Below, piece by piece: positions 47,340 to 56,482 of a DNA stretch of 64,000 bases (positions are counted from its first letter, which is position 1; each line of letters begins with the position of its first letter). Origin of the DNA: Natronocella acetinitrilica (GTDB taxonomy: Bacteria; Pseudomonadota; Gammaproteobacteria; Nitrococcales; Aquisalimonadaceae); NCBI RefSeq assembly GCF_024170285.1, contig NZ_JALJXV010000006.1, forward strand, positions 124,001 through 188,000, given 5' to 3'. The notes beneath the pieces were generated by a model, which saw only the letters and a list, made by a program, of their open reading frames with translations, searched no databases and was not told the DNA's origin. The translations under genes were made by a program, and so were the position numbers.

Positions 47340-48392
47340 ATGAAAGGGCGTGGCACCGACTGGAATCCGAATAACCGCTTTCATCGCCAGCATATCGAGG
47401 CTGTGGCGGAAGAGGGGCTCGATGACTGCCCGCCCCGCAAGGCCGAGACAACGGTGCGCAAGGAAACGGCCCGTTCCATCATCACCCGCAACCAATCACC
47501 GGATGTGCCCTTCGAGCAGTCCATGAATCCTTATCGTGGCTGCGAGCATGGTTGCATCTACTGTTTTGCCCGCCCCAGCCATGCCTGGCTGGACCTGTCA
47601 CCGGGGCTGGATTTCGAAACCCGACTGAGCGCCAAGACCAACGCCGCAGCGCTTCTGCGAAGTGCGTTATCCAAACCGGGCTACCAGTGTCGCCCTATCG
47701 TTCTTGGCACCAATACAGACCCCTATCAGCCCATCGACCGTGAGCACGGGATCACCCGCGAATTACTGGCCGTGCTGCTGGAAGCCAGACACCCGGTGCA
47801 TATCATTACCAAGGGCGCGCATCTGCCCCGGGATCTGGAACTCATCGCCGAGTTGGCGTCCATGAACCTGGCTTCGGTGAGCATCAGCCTCACCACCCTG
47901 CGTCCTGCCCTGAAACGCAGCCTGGAACCGCGTGCGGCATCCCCCGGCCGACGGTTGGAGATCATGCGAATGCTGGCGTCCGCTGGCGTGACAGTCACCG
48001 CCCTGATTGCGCCGGTGATCCCGATCATCACCGATGCGGAACTGGAGGGCCTGGTTGGCGCTGCTGCAGAACACGGAGCGGCAAGTGCAGGCTATGTCCT
48101 GCTACGTCTACCCCATGAGGTTGCTGCACTGTTCCAGCGATGGTTACAGACCCACGCGCCCGGCGAAGAACGCAGAGTGATGAATCGGCTGCGGGAAGCC
48201 CATGGTGGCAGAGATTACGACGCACGTTTCGGCCATCGCATGCGCGGAAACAGCCACTGGACCAAGCTGCTTGAACAGCGTTTTCGACTCGCCTGTCGGC
48301 GACATGGCTTGAACGGGCGGGATATCCGTGGCCTGGACTGCAGTCAGTTTCGCAACCCGGGAGCGTCAAGCCCGCAACTCTCCCTGCTATAG
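47340..48392 (+). CDS. PA0069 family radical SAM protein (SOS-induced)
   Basis: A 350-residue radical SAM enzyme of the PA0069/SplB-like family. The N-terminal MKGRGTDWNPNNRF is the family signature, and PYRGCEHGCIYCFARPSHAWL holds the CxxxCxYC iron-sulfur cluster motif (about residue 70). A later VLGTNTDPYQPIDREHGITRELL is also typical. Related to spore photoproduct lyase, so a DNA-repair role is expected; control by LexA supports that. The ATG at 47340 is 3 bp after the LexA box. The earlier ATG at 47310 lies upstream of the operator and is rejected. Overlaps the RND outer-membrane gene by 6 bp at the 3' end. Confidence 0.9.
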   Translation: MKGRGTDWNPNNRFHRQHIEAVAEEGLDDCPPRKAETTVRKETARSIITRNQSPDVPFEQSMNPYRGCEHGCIYCFARPSHAWLDLSPGLDFETRLSAKTNAAALLRSALSKPGYQCRPIVLGTNTDPYQPIDREHGITRELLAVLLEARHPVHIITKGAHLPRDLELIAELASMNLASVSISLTTLRPALKRSLEPRAASPGRRLEIMRMLASAGVTVTALIAPVIPIITDAELEGLVGAAAEHGAASAGYVLLRLPHEVAALFQRWLQTHAPGEERRVMNRLREAHGGRDYDARFGHRMRGNSHWTKLLEQRFRLACRRHGLNGRDIRGLDCSQFRNPGASSPQLSLL

Positions 48393-49811
48393 CGCGCTCT
48401 CGAGTGCTGCCTGCTCTTCGTCGATTTCCCAACCACCGCCCAACGCCCGATAAAGAGTCGCTGTCGCGATGAGTCGATCCCGCGCCGCCGCGGTCCGTGA
48501 CAGTTCCGCGTCAAACAGGGCTCTGCGGGCATCCAGCACTTCGAGGTACGGTGAAAATCCGCCTCCATAGCGCCGTTCCGCCAGGTTGACGACCTCAACC
48601 CGGGCGGCCACTTCCCGATCCCGCGCCTCCAGACGTTCATCCGCAGTGGTCAATAGGGTCCAGGCATCCCCCACTTCACGGATAGCATCCAGTATGGTGG
48701 CGCGATACTGAAGCTCGGCGATGTCATAGAGCGCCTCAGCGCCCTCGACAGCCGAACGACGTCGGCCAAAGTCCAGAATCGGCGCGGTCACCGTGCCCAG
48801 CAACTCCCACAAGGTCGCCGGCCCCGTGAAGAGATCGCCGGCGGCCGTGGCACCGGTGCCATAGATGGCCAGCAGATCGACCCGGGGCAACCATTGCGCC
48901 CGGGCAACGCCGATGTCCGCGTTCGCGGCGATCAGAAATGACTCCGCCGCCCTGATATCCGGTCGCCTTTCCAGCAGTTCTGCAGGCAACACACGGGGGA
49001 GTTCCGTAACGCTGTCGGGCAGGTCCGGTAAACCGAAGTCACCAAGCCCACCCAGCCCGCGGCCCACGGCCTCGCTGTCACCCACCAATATGGCCAACGC
49101 CCGCCTGCCCCGCTCGGCCTCGGCCCGCAGGCCAGGCAGTTCCGCACGACTGGTTTCAAGCTCTGCTTCCGCCTGCCGCATGGCAAGCTCGGTGGTGGCG
49201 CCCGAACGGAAGCGAGACTCTTCCAATTCCAGCGACTCCTCGCGGGAGGTAATCGTGCGCTCCGTGATTCGGATCTGCTCCACAACGGCACGGTAATCGA
49301 AATAACTGGCTACGAGGTCAGTAACCACCGCCAGGCGGACGGCATCGCGACTGAATGCCGTTGCCAGCAAGGCTGCGCGGGCGGACTCGGTATCGCGGGA
49401 CAGCCGGCCCCACAGATCAAGCTCGTAGCTCAGGGCGCCGGCGACAACGAACTCCTGGTCGATTCCGCCACCGGTCAGGCCCGGATCATCGCGCTCGGCC
49501 TCGGCGAAAGCGCTGACAGTGGGAAACTGCTCGGCCCGTCGAAAGCCGAGGCTGGCCCGGGCCTCCGCCACCCGGGCGGCAGCCAGGCCGATATCCAGAT
49601 TGTTCTCGAGGGCCCGCTCCACCAGCTCGCTCAGCACCGGATCGTCGTAGCGGGTCCACCACTGGCCAATGCTGGCCTCCTCATCCATGGGGCTGCGGAC
49701 CTCTTCCGGCCAGTCCTGCGGCAGCAGGATGTCCGGACGCTCGTAATCCGGACCGACGGCGCAGGCAGTCATCACCGCCGCCGAGACTGACAACATCGCC
49801 GCTCTAAGCAT
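48387..49811 (-). CDS. RND efflux outer-membrane factor (NodT family lipoprotein)
   Basis: A 474-residue lipoprotein of the TolC/OprM type. The signal peptide has the lipobox VMTAC then AVGPDYERP, the usual OprM start. The rest is the duplicated coiled-coil/barrel architecture; RAQWLPRVDLLAIYG and EVGDAWTLLTTADERLEARDREV are family blocks. It forms the exit channel of the tripartite pump with the two genes upstream. The ATG at 49811 overlaps the pump stop by 8 bp. Last gene of the operon. Confidence 0.92.
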   Translation of the reverse strand: MLRAAMLSVSAAVMTACAVGPDYERPDILLPQDWPEEVRSPMDEEASIGQWWTRYDDPVLSELVERALENNLDIGLAAARVAEARASLGFRRAEQFPTVSAFAEAERDDPGLTGGGIDQEFVVAGALSYELDLWGRLSRDTESARAALLATAFSRDAVRLAVVTDLVASYFDYRAVVEQIRITERTITSREESLELEESRFRSGATTELAMRQAEAELETSRAELPGLRAEAERGRRALAILVGDSEAVGRGLGGLGDFGLPDLPDSVTELPRVLPAELLERRPDIRAAESFLIAANADIGVARAQWLPRVDLLAIYGTGATAAGDLFTGPATLWELLGTVTAPILDFGRRRSAVEGAEALYDIAELQYRATILDAIREVGDAWTLLTTADERLEARDREVAARVEVVNLAERRYGGGFSPYLEVLDARRALFDAELSRTAAARDRLIATATLYRALGGGWEIDEEQAALESAL

Positions 49812-52800
49812 TGTCGCCCCCGGCAGTTGCTGGCTCACGGCGGAACCAGCCTTGCAGGCGCTCCGTCCCCACGGTGATGAGGTAATAGAACATGGGCACG
49901 AACAGCACTGCCAGGAAGGTGGCGCTCAGCATGCCACCGATGATCCCGATACCGATGGCCTGTTGACTGTTGGCCCCGGCACCGCTTGCAAGCGCCAGGG
50001 GCACACTGCCGAGAATGAATGAGATGGCGGTCATCATGATCGGTCGCATACGCAGTCTCGCGGACTCCATTGCCGCATCCATGGGGCTCAGGCCTTCCTT
50101 GCGCTTGAGCATGGCGAATTCCACGATCAGGATGGCGTTCTTGGCGGCCAGGGAGATCAACACCAGCAGACCGATCTGGAAGTAGATATCGTTCTTCTGC
50201 CCGGTCAGCAGCAGTGCCAGCAAGGCGCCGAAAATCGCGAACGGGACGGCTGTGACCACGGCCAGGGGTAGACTCCACCGTTCGTACTGGGCCGCCAGAA
50301 TCAGCAATACAAAGACCAGGCCCAGCACAAAGGCCAGCGCCGAGGCGCCACCCGCCTGCTGCTCCTGGTAGGCAGCGCCGGTCCAGCTCATCAGGTAGTC
50401 GTTGGAAAGCACCTCGGAGGCCACCTGCTCCATGGCCGCGATGGCCTGTCCGGTGCTGTAGCCCTCTGCCGGTTCACCGATGATCCGGGCGGCGGGGTAG
50501 ACGTTGAAGCGCTCCACCATATCGGCGCCCTGGGTCCGTTCCACGCTGATCAACGTCGATAACGGGATCAGACTGCCGTTATCGGAGCGCACGAACACGC
50601 GATCCAGATCAGCCGGTCGCTCACGGAACTCCGGCTCCGACTGCATGTGCACCCGCAGGACCCGCCCCGCCATGTTGAAGTCATTGACGTACAGCGTGCC
50701 GAATGTGCTCTGCATGGCATCGAAAACGTTGCCGATGGGGACACCCATGGCCCAGGCCCGCTCGCGATCGACGTCAACCTCGAAACGCGGCACCTGCGTC
50801 GTCAGCAGGGTGCGTACGCCGGCGAGTTCCGGACGCTCCCTGGCAGCGGAGATAAACTCGTTGGTCTTGGCCAGCACGTCCTCCACGGAATCGCCATGTC
50901 TGCTCTGCAGATAGGCCTCGAACCCGCCCGTGGTGGAAATACCCGTGATCGGGGGTGGATTGAACACTGTCACGTTGGCATCGCCAATGCGTCGCCCATC
51001 CCGCTCCAGGCGCTGAACGATTGCGTCGCTGGATTGCCCCGCACCGCGCCGCTCCGACCAATGATCCAGCGTGATATAGGCCGCACCGGTATAACTCTTC
51101 ATGCCGTCAGACAGCAGATCCAGACCGGAGAATGCCACGACATCAGCTATCTCGTCGTAGTCGCCGGCAACATCGCCCAGCCGATCCATGACCTCTTCCG
51201 TTCGCCGCAAAGATGACGCCGCAGGCAGCTCGACCGCCGCAAACACATATCCCTGGTCCTCGTCGGGCACGAAGCCACCGGGCACGATCCGGAACAGGCC
51301 GACGATAGCTCCAACCAGCACCACGAACAGAAGCACGCCGACGACGCTGTGATTGAGCAGCAGCCGGACACCGCCGACATAGACATCCGTGAACTTGTCG
51401 AAGGCCTTGTTGAACCAGCGAAACGGCCAGGCTGGGCGACGGCGCTCCGCCGACAGCAGGCGGGCGCACATGGCTGGACTCAGGGTAAGGGCAACCAACC
51501 CGGAAATCGCTACCGACACCGCAATGGTGATGGCGAACTGCTGATACATCTGGCCGCTGAAGCCACCGATGAATGCGACGGGAACGAACACCGCCACGGT
51601 CACCAGCGTCATGGCGATAACCGGTGCAGCGACTTCGTCCATGGTCTTGATCGCGGCATCACGAGGCGGGAGGCCCTCATCCCGCATGATGCGCTCGGTG
51701 TTCTCCAGCACGATGATCGCATTGTCCACCACAATGCCGATGGCGAGCACCAGTCCGAACAGGGTCAGCATGTTCACGGAAAAGCCGAAAAGATACATGC
51801 CCGCCAGTGTGCCGATCAGCGACACGGGAACTGCGATCGCCGGGATCAGGGTCCCGCGGATAGTCTGCAGAAACAGATAGACCACACCGACCACGAGGAT
51901 CAGCGCCTGGATGAGGGTGAGCAGCACACGGCTCAGCGCGGCGTCGATGAACGTCGTGGTATCGAACGGGACTGCATACTCTAGGCTGTCGGGAAATTCT
52001 GGTTCGAGCTCTTCGAGAATCTGACGCACCCCGCGGGCCGTCTCAAGCGCATTCGCCCCCGGGAGCAGGTAGAGCCCTACTGGTACCGTCTCGCTGCCAT
52101 TGTGCTTGCCGCGAAAGGAATAGGAATGGGCGCCCAGTTCGACCCTGGCCACATCACTCAGGCGCAGCGCGGAGCCATCTTCGGTGCTGCGCAGGATGAT
52201 GTTCTCGAACTCCTGCACCTCGGAGAGCCGTCCCGGCGTGGTGACCGAATAGGTGAACTCCAGCTCCGCCCGACTCGGTTCTGCACCGAAGGTCCCCGCC
52301 GCGTACTGGGTATTCTGGTCCCGAATCGCATCGCGAATATCACCCGCAGTGATGTCGTATTCCGCCATCTGGTCCGGACGCAGCCAGATGCGCATGGAGT
52401 AGATCTGGGCTCCAAAAAACGTCTGGTCGCCAATACCCGGGGCACGACGCAGTTCGGTGTAGACGTTGCGCCAGACGTAGTCGCTGATGAAGCGGGCGTC
52501 CAGACTGCCGTCCGAGGATGAAAAGGTGACCATCTGCAGCATGGCCGGGGAACGTTTTTCGATCTCGATGCCGGCGTTGGCGACGGTCTCCGGCAGGCGG
52601 CCCATGGCGCCCTGGATCTCGTTACTCACATTGATGGCAGCGAGGTCCGGATCGGTGCCAACCTCGAAGGTGATGACCAGTTCCATGCTGCCGTCATCGC
52701 TGGAGATGGAGCGCATGTAGACCATGCCGTCGACGCCGTCGATGGTGGCCTCAAGTGGCGCAGCCACGGTGTCCGCGACGTTCTCGGCGCTGGCGCCGGA

Positions 52801-52947
52801 ATAGCTCGCCGTGACCACGACCTGGGGCGGGAGAATATCGGGGTACTGGGTGACCGGCAGCATGCGACCAGCCGCCATCCCGGCGAGCACGACCAATATG
52901 GAGATAACCGAGGCGAAAACCGGGCGGTCGATAAAGTACCGCAGCAT
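49804..52947 (-). CDS. RND (HAE1) multidrug efflux pump inner-membrane subunit
   Basis: A 1047-residue proton/drug antiporter, AcrB/MexB-like in length. Opens MLRYFIDRPVFASVISILVVLAG, has the periplasmic porter and docking domains, and the transmembrane proton-relay Asp pair in GIVVDNAIIVLENTERIMRDEG (about 400). GLVLAIGIVVD and the C-terminal SLAAKNAILIVEFAMLKRKEGL are class marks. Drugs cannot be predicted. Its ATG overlaps the adaptor stop (TGATG). Confidence 0.94.
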   Translation of the reverse strand: MLRYFIDRPVFASVISILVVLAGMAAGRMLPVTQYPDILPPQVVVTASYSGASAENVADTVAAPLEATIDGVDGMVYMRSISSDDGSMELVITFEVGTDPDLAAINVSNEIQGAMGRLPETVANAGIEIEKRSPAMLQMVTFSSSDGSLDARFISDYVWRNVYTELRRAPGIGDQTFFGAQIYSMRIWLRPDQMAEYDITAGDIRDAIRDQNTQYAAGTFGAEPSRAELEFTYSVTTPGRLSEVQEFENIILRSTEDGSALRLSDVARVELGAHSYSFRGKHNGSETVPVGLYLLPGANALETARGVRQILEELEPEFPDSLEYAVPFDTTTFIDAALSRVLLTLIQALILVVGVVYLFLQTIRGTLIPAIAVPVSLIGTLAGMYLFGFSVNMLTLFGLVLAIGIVVDNAIIVLENTERIMRDEGLPPRDAAIKTMDEVAAPVIAMTLVTVAVFVPVAFIGGFSGQMYQQFAITIAVSVAISGLVALTLSPAMCARLLSAERRRPAWPFRWFNKAFDKFTDVYVGGVRLLLNHSVVGVLLFVVLVGAIVGLFRIVPGGFVPDEDQGYVFAAVELPAASSLRRTEEVMDRLGDVAGDYDEIADVVAFSGLDLLSDGMKSYTGAAYITLDHWSERRGAGQSSDAIVQRLERDGRRIGDANVTVFNPPPITGISTTGGFEAYLQSRHGDSVEDVLAKTNEFISAARERPELAGVRTLLTTQVPRFEVDVDRERAWAMGVPIGNVFDAMQSTFGTLYVNDFNMAGRVLRVHMQSEPEFRERPADLDRVFVRSDNGSLIPLSTLISVERTQGADMVERFNVYPAARIIGEPAEGYSTGQAIAAMEQVASEVLSNDYLMSWTGAAYQEQQAGGASALAFVLGLVFVLLILAAQYERWSLPLAVVTAVPFAIFGALLALLLTGQKNDIYFQIGLLVLISLAAKNAILIVEFAMLKRKEGLSPMDAAMESARLRMRPIMMTAISFILGSVPLALASGAGANSQQAIGIGIIGGMLSATFLAVLFVPMFYYLITVGTERLQGWFRREPATAGGDNA

Positions 52948-54194
52948 CAGTCGTCTTCCTCGGACTGGCCTTCCTCGGACTGGTCCTCCCCGTTGCGACC
53001 CTCTGGATAGACGTCAACATCGGCAGGGGGCAGTACGCCAAGCACCTGGGGACTCTCGATAGCGTCGCGTTCTTCCTCCTGGGGAATCACGGCCACGCCC
53101 TCTTCCAGGGCCGCCACTCCGGAGATCACGATCCGGTCCCCGTCCGAGACGCCCTGGGACAACAACACCTCATCACCCAGGTCATGTCCGAGCAGCACGC
53201 GCCTGCCCTGGGGCCTGTCATCCTCGTCCAGGACATACACCAGCGGCCCGGAGGCTCCCTCGACTACGGCCCGATGGGGCACGCGAATCCCCCAGCCAAG
53301 ATGCAGCCCTGACAGCGTGATGCGAACGAACTGCCCGGGCATGAGGACGCGATTCGGGTTGGGAAATACGGCGCGAACCTGGACTGTGCCCGTGGCCGGG
53401 TCAACGGCAGCATCGGTAAAGTCGATATCGCCCAGCTCCGGGTATTCATCACCGTTGGGCAGCGTCAGAGCGACCCGAAAGCTGGCCCGGGACCGAATCT
53501 GCGAACCGAACTGGCTCATATGCGATTCCGGCAGTGAAAACCGCACGTGCATGGGCTCCAGCTGGGTCAGAGTGGTCAACAGGGTGCCGGCATCGATAAG
53601 ACTGCCTTCCGGGTACTCCTCCAGGCCCGCCACGCCGTCAACGGGCGCTTCCACCGTGGTGTACTCGAGATCGATAAGGGTGTCCGCCAGATCGGCTTCT
53701 GCAAGCGCAAGACCCGCCTGCGCCAGCTCCAGCACCGACAGCGCTTCGTCACGCTCACGACCGCTGATGGCGTCGTCGTCGAACAACTCGGAGACCCGCT
53801 CCCACTCCCGCTCCGCCTGGCGAACCTCGGCTGCGGCCCGCTCGACTTCAGCCTCAGCCCGTTGAGCGCGCACTTCATAACGCGTGGCGTCAATCTGGAA
53901 CAGGGCGTTACCGGCCTGGACAAGCGCGCCTTCGGTATAGGCACGACTGTGCAGAATGCCGCCCACCCGGGCACGCAATTCGACCTGTCGAGAGCCCCGG
54001 GTGCGGCCGGTGTAGGTACGGGAGACCAGAACGGGTTCATGCTCGGCCACCCGAACCGTCACTTCGGCGGCCACATCCTCCTCCGGGTCACCCTCATCGG
54101 ATTCCGCGGTGCAACCAACCAGCACAAGAGGCATCACAAGCAGGAGAAGCCAGCACCTCCGTGGCGCTGCCCCGCCGAACATCGTCAACCGCAT
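52947..54194 (-). CDS. RND efflux periplasmic adaptor (membrane fusion protein)
   Basis: A 415-residue lipoprotein with lipobox LVLVGC. Biotinyl-lipoyl, alpha-hairpin and beta-barrel domains of the AcrA/MexA family: YTGRTRGSRQVELRARVGG at the start, the coiled-coil hairpin AEVERAAAEVRQAEREWERV, VEAPVDGVAGLEEYPEGSLI and PATGTVQVRAVFPNPNRVLMPGQFV. The C-terminus is a very acidic repeat-like tail (EDQSEEGQSEEDD), unusual for the family. First gene of the pump operon, next to the AcrR-like operator. Confidence 0.93.
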   Translation of the reverse strand: MRLTMFGGAAPRRCWLLLLVMPLVLVGCTAESDEGDPEEDVAAEVTVRVAEHEPVLVSRTYTGRTRGSRQVELRARVGGILHSRAYTEGALVQAGNALFQIDATRYEVRAQRAEAEVERAAAEVRQAEREWERVSELFDDDAISGRERDEALSVLELAQAGLALAEADLADTLIDLEYTTVEAPVDGVAGLEEYPEGSLIDAGTLLTTLTQLEPMHVRFSLPESHMSQFGSQIRSRASFRVALTLPNGDEYPELGDIDFTDAAVDPATGTVQVRAVFPNPNRVLMPGQFVRITLSGLHLGWGIRVPHRAVVEGASGPLVYVLDEDDRPQGRRVLLGHDLGDEVLLSQGVSDGDRIVISGVAALEEGVAVIPQEEERDAIESPQVLGVLPPADVDVYPEGRNGEDQSEEGQSEEDD

Positions 54195-54250
54195 TCCGAT
54201 ACCTCACCGTGTCTCATACGACCGGTACCGACACGGGACCGGGTGGAGTT

Positions 54251-54274
54251 TACATACAGGCATGAATGTATGAT
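54251..54274. promoter_or_regulatory. AcrR-like operator between the RND operon and TetR gene
   Basis: TACATACA-GGCA-TGAATGTATG: an inverted repeat (CATAC/GTATG) matching the 24-bp E. coli AcrR operator at 18 of 24 positions. It lies 57 bp upstream of the adaptor gene and 78 bp upstream of the TetR gene, the right place to control both. Confidence 0.82.
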
Positions 54275-54351
54275 TTTACAGCTCGCTTGCATAGCCTGTC
54301 GCCACCTAACAACATAGGCGATCCATCGGTCAATGTGGCTGCTGATCCGTC

Positions 54352-55020
54352 ATGGCGAGACGAACCCGGGAAGACGCACAAAAAACCCGCGCCGCCATCC
54401 TGGACGCAGCGGAGTGCATCTTCCTGGAACGAGGCGTGGCCCGAACCTCCCTGGAGCAGATCGCGCAGCGAGCCGGCGTGACCCGGGGCGCCATCTACTG
54501 GCACTTCCGGGACAAGGGTGATGTCTTCGAAGCCATGCTTGCCCGCGTGCAGACCCCCCTGGCCGACATCACGGCTGCGCTGCACATCGGTGTGGACAAG
54601 GACAGCCTACGCGATGGTCTGATCCGACTTGCGGTGGATGCGCTTGACCGACTGGCACACAGTGAACAGCACCGGCGTGTCTATACCATCCTCTTCCATC
54701 GCAGCGAGGCGGCCGACGAGACGGCGCAGGTCTCCGCCAGCCGCACCCTGCGCAATCGTGAAGTGCAGACAATTCTGGAAACCTATTTCGAAGCTGCCCA
54801 GCAGCGCGGCGAACTGCGTCCCGGTCTGACGCCGCAGCAAGCTGTCTGGGCCTTTCGCTCACTGATGCTGGGGATATACTCGGACTGGTTACGGGATCCG
54901 AGCCAGTTCCATCTGGAGCAGGACGGCATTCCCGTCGCACGAGCCCTGATTGGCGGCCTGCTGCGCTCGGAAGACGATGCAATGGGCGCACCGCGACCGT
55001 TGGAAACCAACAATGAGTGA
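54352..55020 (+). CDS. TetR family repressor of the RND pump (AcrR/TtgR-like)
   Basis: A 222-residue protein. The N-terminal HTH (about 12-55) reads TRAAILDAAECIFLERGVARTSLEQIAQRAGVTRGAIYWHFRDKGDVFEAM, almost the AcrR/TtgR consensus, and the C-terminal domain (about 60-205) is the AcrR-type ligand-binding fold. Divergent from the pump operon with an AcrR-like operator between, so it should repress both that operon and itself and be released by pump substrates. Stop overlaps the DUF72 gene by 8 bp. Confidence 0.94.
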   Translation: MARRTREDAQKTRAAILDAAECIFLERGVARTSLEQIAQRAGVTRGAIYWHFRDKGDVFEAMLARVQTPLADITAALHIGVDKDSLRDGLIRLAVDALDRLAHSEQHRRVYTILFHRSEAADETAQVSASRTLRNREVQTILETYFEAAQQRGELRPGLTPQQAVWAFRSLMLGIYSDWLRDPSQFHLEQDGIPVARALIGGLLRSEDDAMGAPRPLETNNE

Positions 55021-55885
55021 GCAGCGCTGGTATCTGGGGACAACCGGGTTCAGTTTCCCGGACTGGGGACGGAGCTTCTATCCCGGCAGCCTGGGGGCAG
55101 CCGCGCGACTTGGCTGGTACGCACGGCAGTTCAACGCCCTGGAACTGGACACCACCTTCCATGCCATTCCTCCCAGGGAGCGGGCAAGCGCCTGGGCCGC
55201 CGCAGTGCCCCAGGGTTTTCGCTTTGCCGCCAAGGCGCCAAAAACCCTGACCCACGGTGAACTCAAACTGGACGGCCCGGTGGCCAAGCGCACGGTTCCC
55301 CGACTGCTGAAGGCACTGGAACCGCTGGGCCCGAAGCTCGCGGTCGTCCTTCTGCAATTTCCGCCGTCGTTCCGGTTCCGCCGGTTCGCGGAACTGGAAA
55401 GCCTGCTCGGCGGCCTGCCGACAGGACACTGTCGCTATGCGGTGGAGTTGCGGCACGCTGACTGGTGGCATCGCCAGACAGCCGAGCTGTTCCAGGAACT
55501 GGGCATTGCCTGGGTCACGGCAGACGAGGCTGACCGTTCCGTCGCCGGGCTACCGCCCCACCGCGTTCCCCAGGGCTGCTACCAGCCGAGGTCAGCGCCG
55601 CGCACGGCCGATTTTCTGTACCTGCGCTGGCTCGGCCAACACGAGCAGTTCCCGGACCTGGGACGCGAGCACCTGGATCCGCAGCCACGACTCCAGTGGT
55701 GGTACCGGCAACTAAGCACGACGCTGGCGGCGCAATCAGCGCCGGGTGGCGTCTTCGGATTCTTCAACAACGGCTTTGCCGGCCATGCACCGGCAAGTTG
55801 CCGCCGTTTCATGGCGATGGTGCGCGGCGAGGAAACCGCAAGAGAGGCACCGGTTCGGCAACCAGGCCTGTTCGACAGATCGTAG
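55013..55885 (+). CDS. DUF72 family protein
   Basis: A 290-residue TIM-barrel-like protein of the DUF72 (YecE) family. WYLGTTGFSFPDWGRSFYP, NALELDTTFHAIP, FRFAAKAPKTLTH, VVLLQFPPSF, YAVELRHADWW and, near the end, FFNNGFAGHAPASCRRFMAM are the family blocks. Function is not established, though related proteins are tied to nucleic-acid metabolism. The ATG lies inside the TetR stop region (ATGAGTGA), so it may be co-translated with the repressor. Confidence 0.88.
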   Translation: MSEQRWYLGTTGFSFPDWGRSFYPGSLGAAARLGWYARQFNALELDTTFHAIPPRERASAWAAAVPQGFRFAAKAPKTLTHGELKLDGPVAKRTVPRLLKALEPLGPKLAVVLLQFPPSFRFRRFAELESLLGGLPTGHCRYAVELRHADWWHRQTAELFQELGIAWVTADEADRSVAGLPPHRVPQGCYQPRSAPRTADFLYLRWLGQHEQFPDLGREHLDPQPRLQWWYRQLSTTLAAQSAPGGVFGFFNNGFAGHAPASCRRFMAMVRGEETAREAPVRQPGLFDRS

Positions 55886-55934
55886 GTGTCGAATCGCTGC
55901 CGCAGGCTGTGACTGATTCACGCTGGATGTTACA

Positions 55935-55973
55935 TTTCAGTCCGATACTGGACTGATTAACAATGGACTGAAA
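55935..55973 (+). promoter_or_regulatory. Repeated operator half-sites of the MarR gene
   Basis: TTTCAGTCC (55935-55943), GGACTG (55950-55955) and GGACTGAAA (55965-55973). The outer pair is a perfect 9-bp inverted repeat and the inner copy makes a shorter palindrome CAGTCC-N6-GGACTG. They cover the 43 to 5 bp before the MarR ATG, including its ribosome-binding zone, as expected for autoregulation. Confidence 0.65.
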
Positions 55974-55977
55974 ATTC

Positions 55978-56427
55978 ATGAACAAACCAACCGATCAGCG
56001 TGACCCGTACATGAAACTCCTGCGTGAACTCGTCGAGTCATATCAGGCATTCGAGGGCTATGCGATCCCCCATATCAAGGCGCAGGGGCTGACCCCCGCA
56101 CAGTTCGATGTGATCGCAACCCTGGGCAACACCGATGGCATGACCTTCAAGGAACTCGGCGAACGCACCCTGCTCTACAAGACCACCCTGACCAGTGTGG
56201 TTGATCGACTGGAGGCCCGGGGCTGGGTCGAGCGGGTTCCGTCACGCCAGGATCGGCGCAGCACCATTGCGCGACTGACCGACGAGGGGGCTGCACTGTT
56301 TCAGCGGGTTTTCCCAGCCCACAGGGATTTTCTCAAGGAACGCTTCGAGCAATTGACGGCAGAGGAAATCGAGACGGGTATCGCCTTTCTAGGCCGCCTT
56401 CGCCAGGTCTTCCGCGACAACCCTTGA
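55978..56427 (+). CDS. MarR family transcriptional regulator
   Basis: A 149-residue winged-helix regulator. The core TPAQFDVIATLGNTDGMTFKELGERTLLYKTTLTSVVDRLEARGWVERVPSRQDRRSTIARLTDEG holds the recognition helix (LLYKTTLTSVVDRLE) and the wing with DRR, the family mark. Preceded by repeated GGACTG elements that look like its own operator. No ligand or target can be read, as the neighbours are DUF72 and the convergent rimO. Confidence 0.9.
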   Translation: MNKPTDQRDPYMKLLRELVESYQAFEGYAIPHIKAQGLTPAQFDVIATLGNTDGMTFKELGERTLLYKTTLTSVVDRLEARGWVERVPSRQDRRSTIARLTDEGAALFQRVFPAHRDFLKERFEQLTAEEIETGIAFLGRLRQVFRDNP

Positions 56428-56482
56428 TCCCGATACCGGAGGCACCGGGCAGCATCCGCAACGTCGAACCACACGCCGCACA

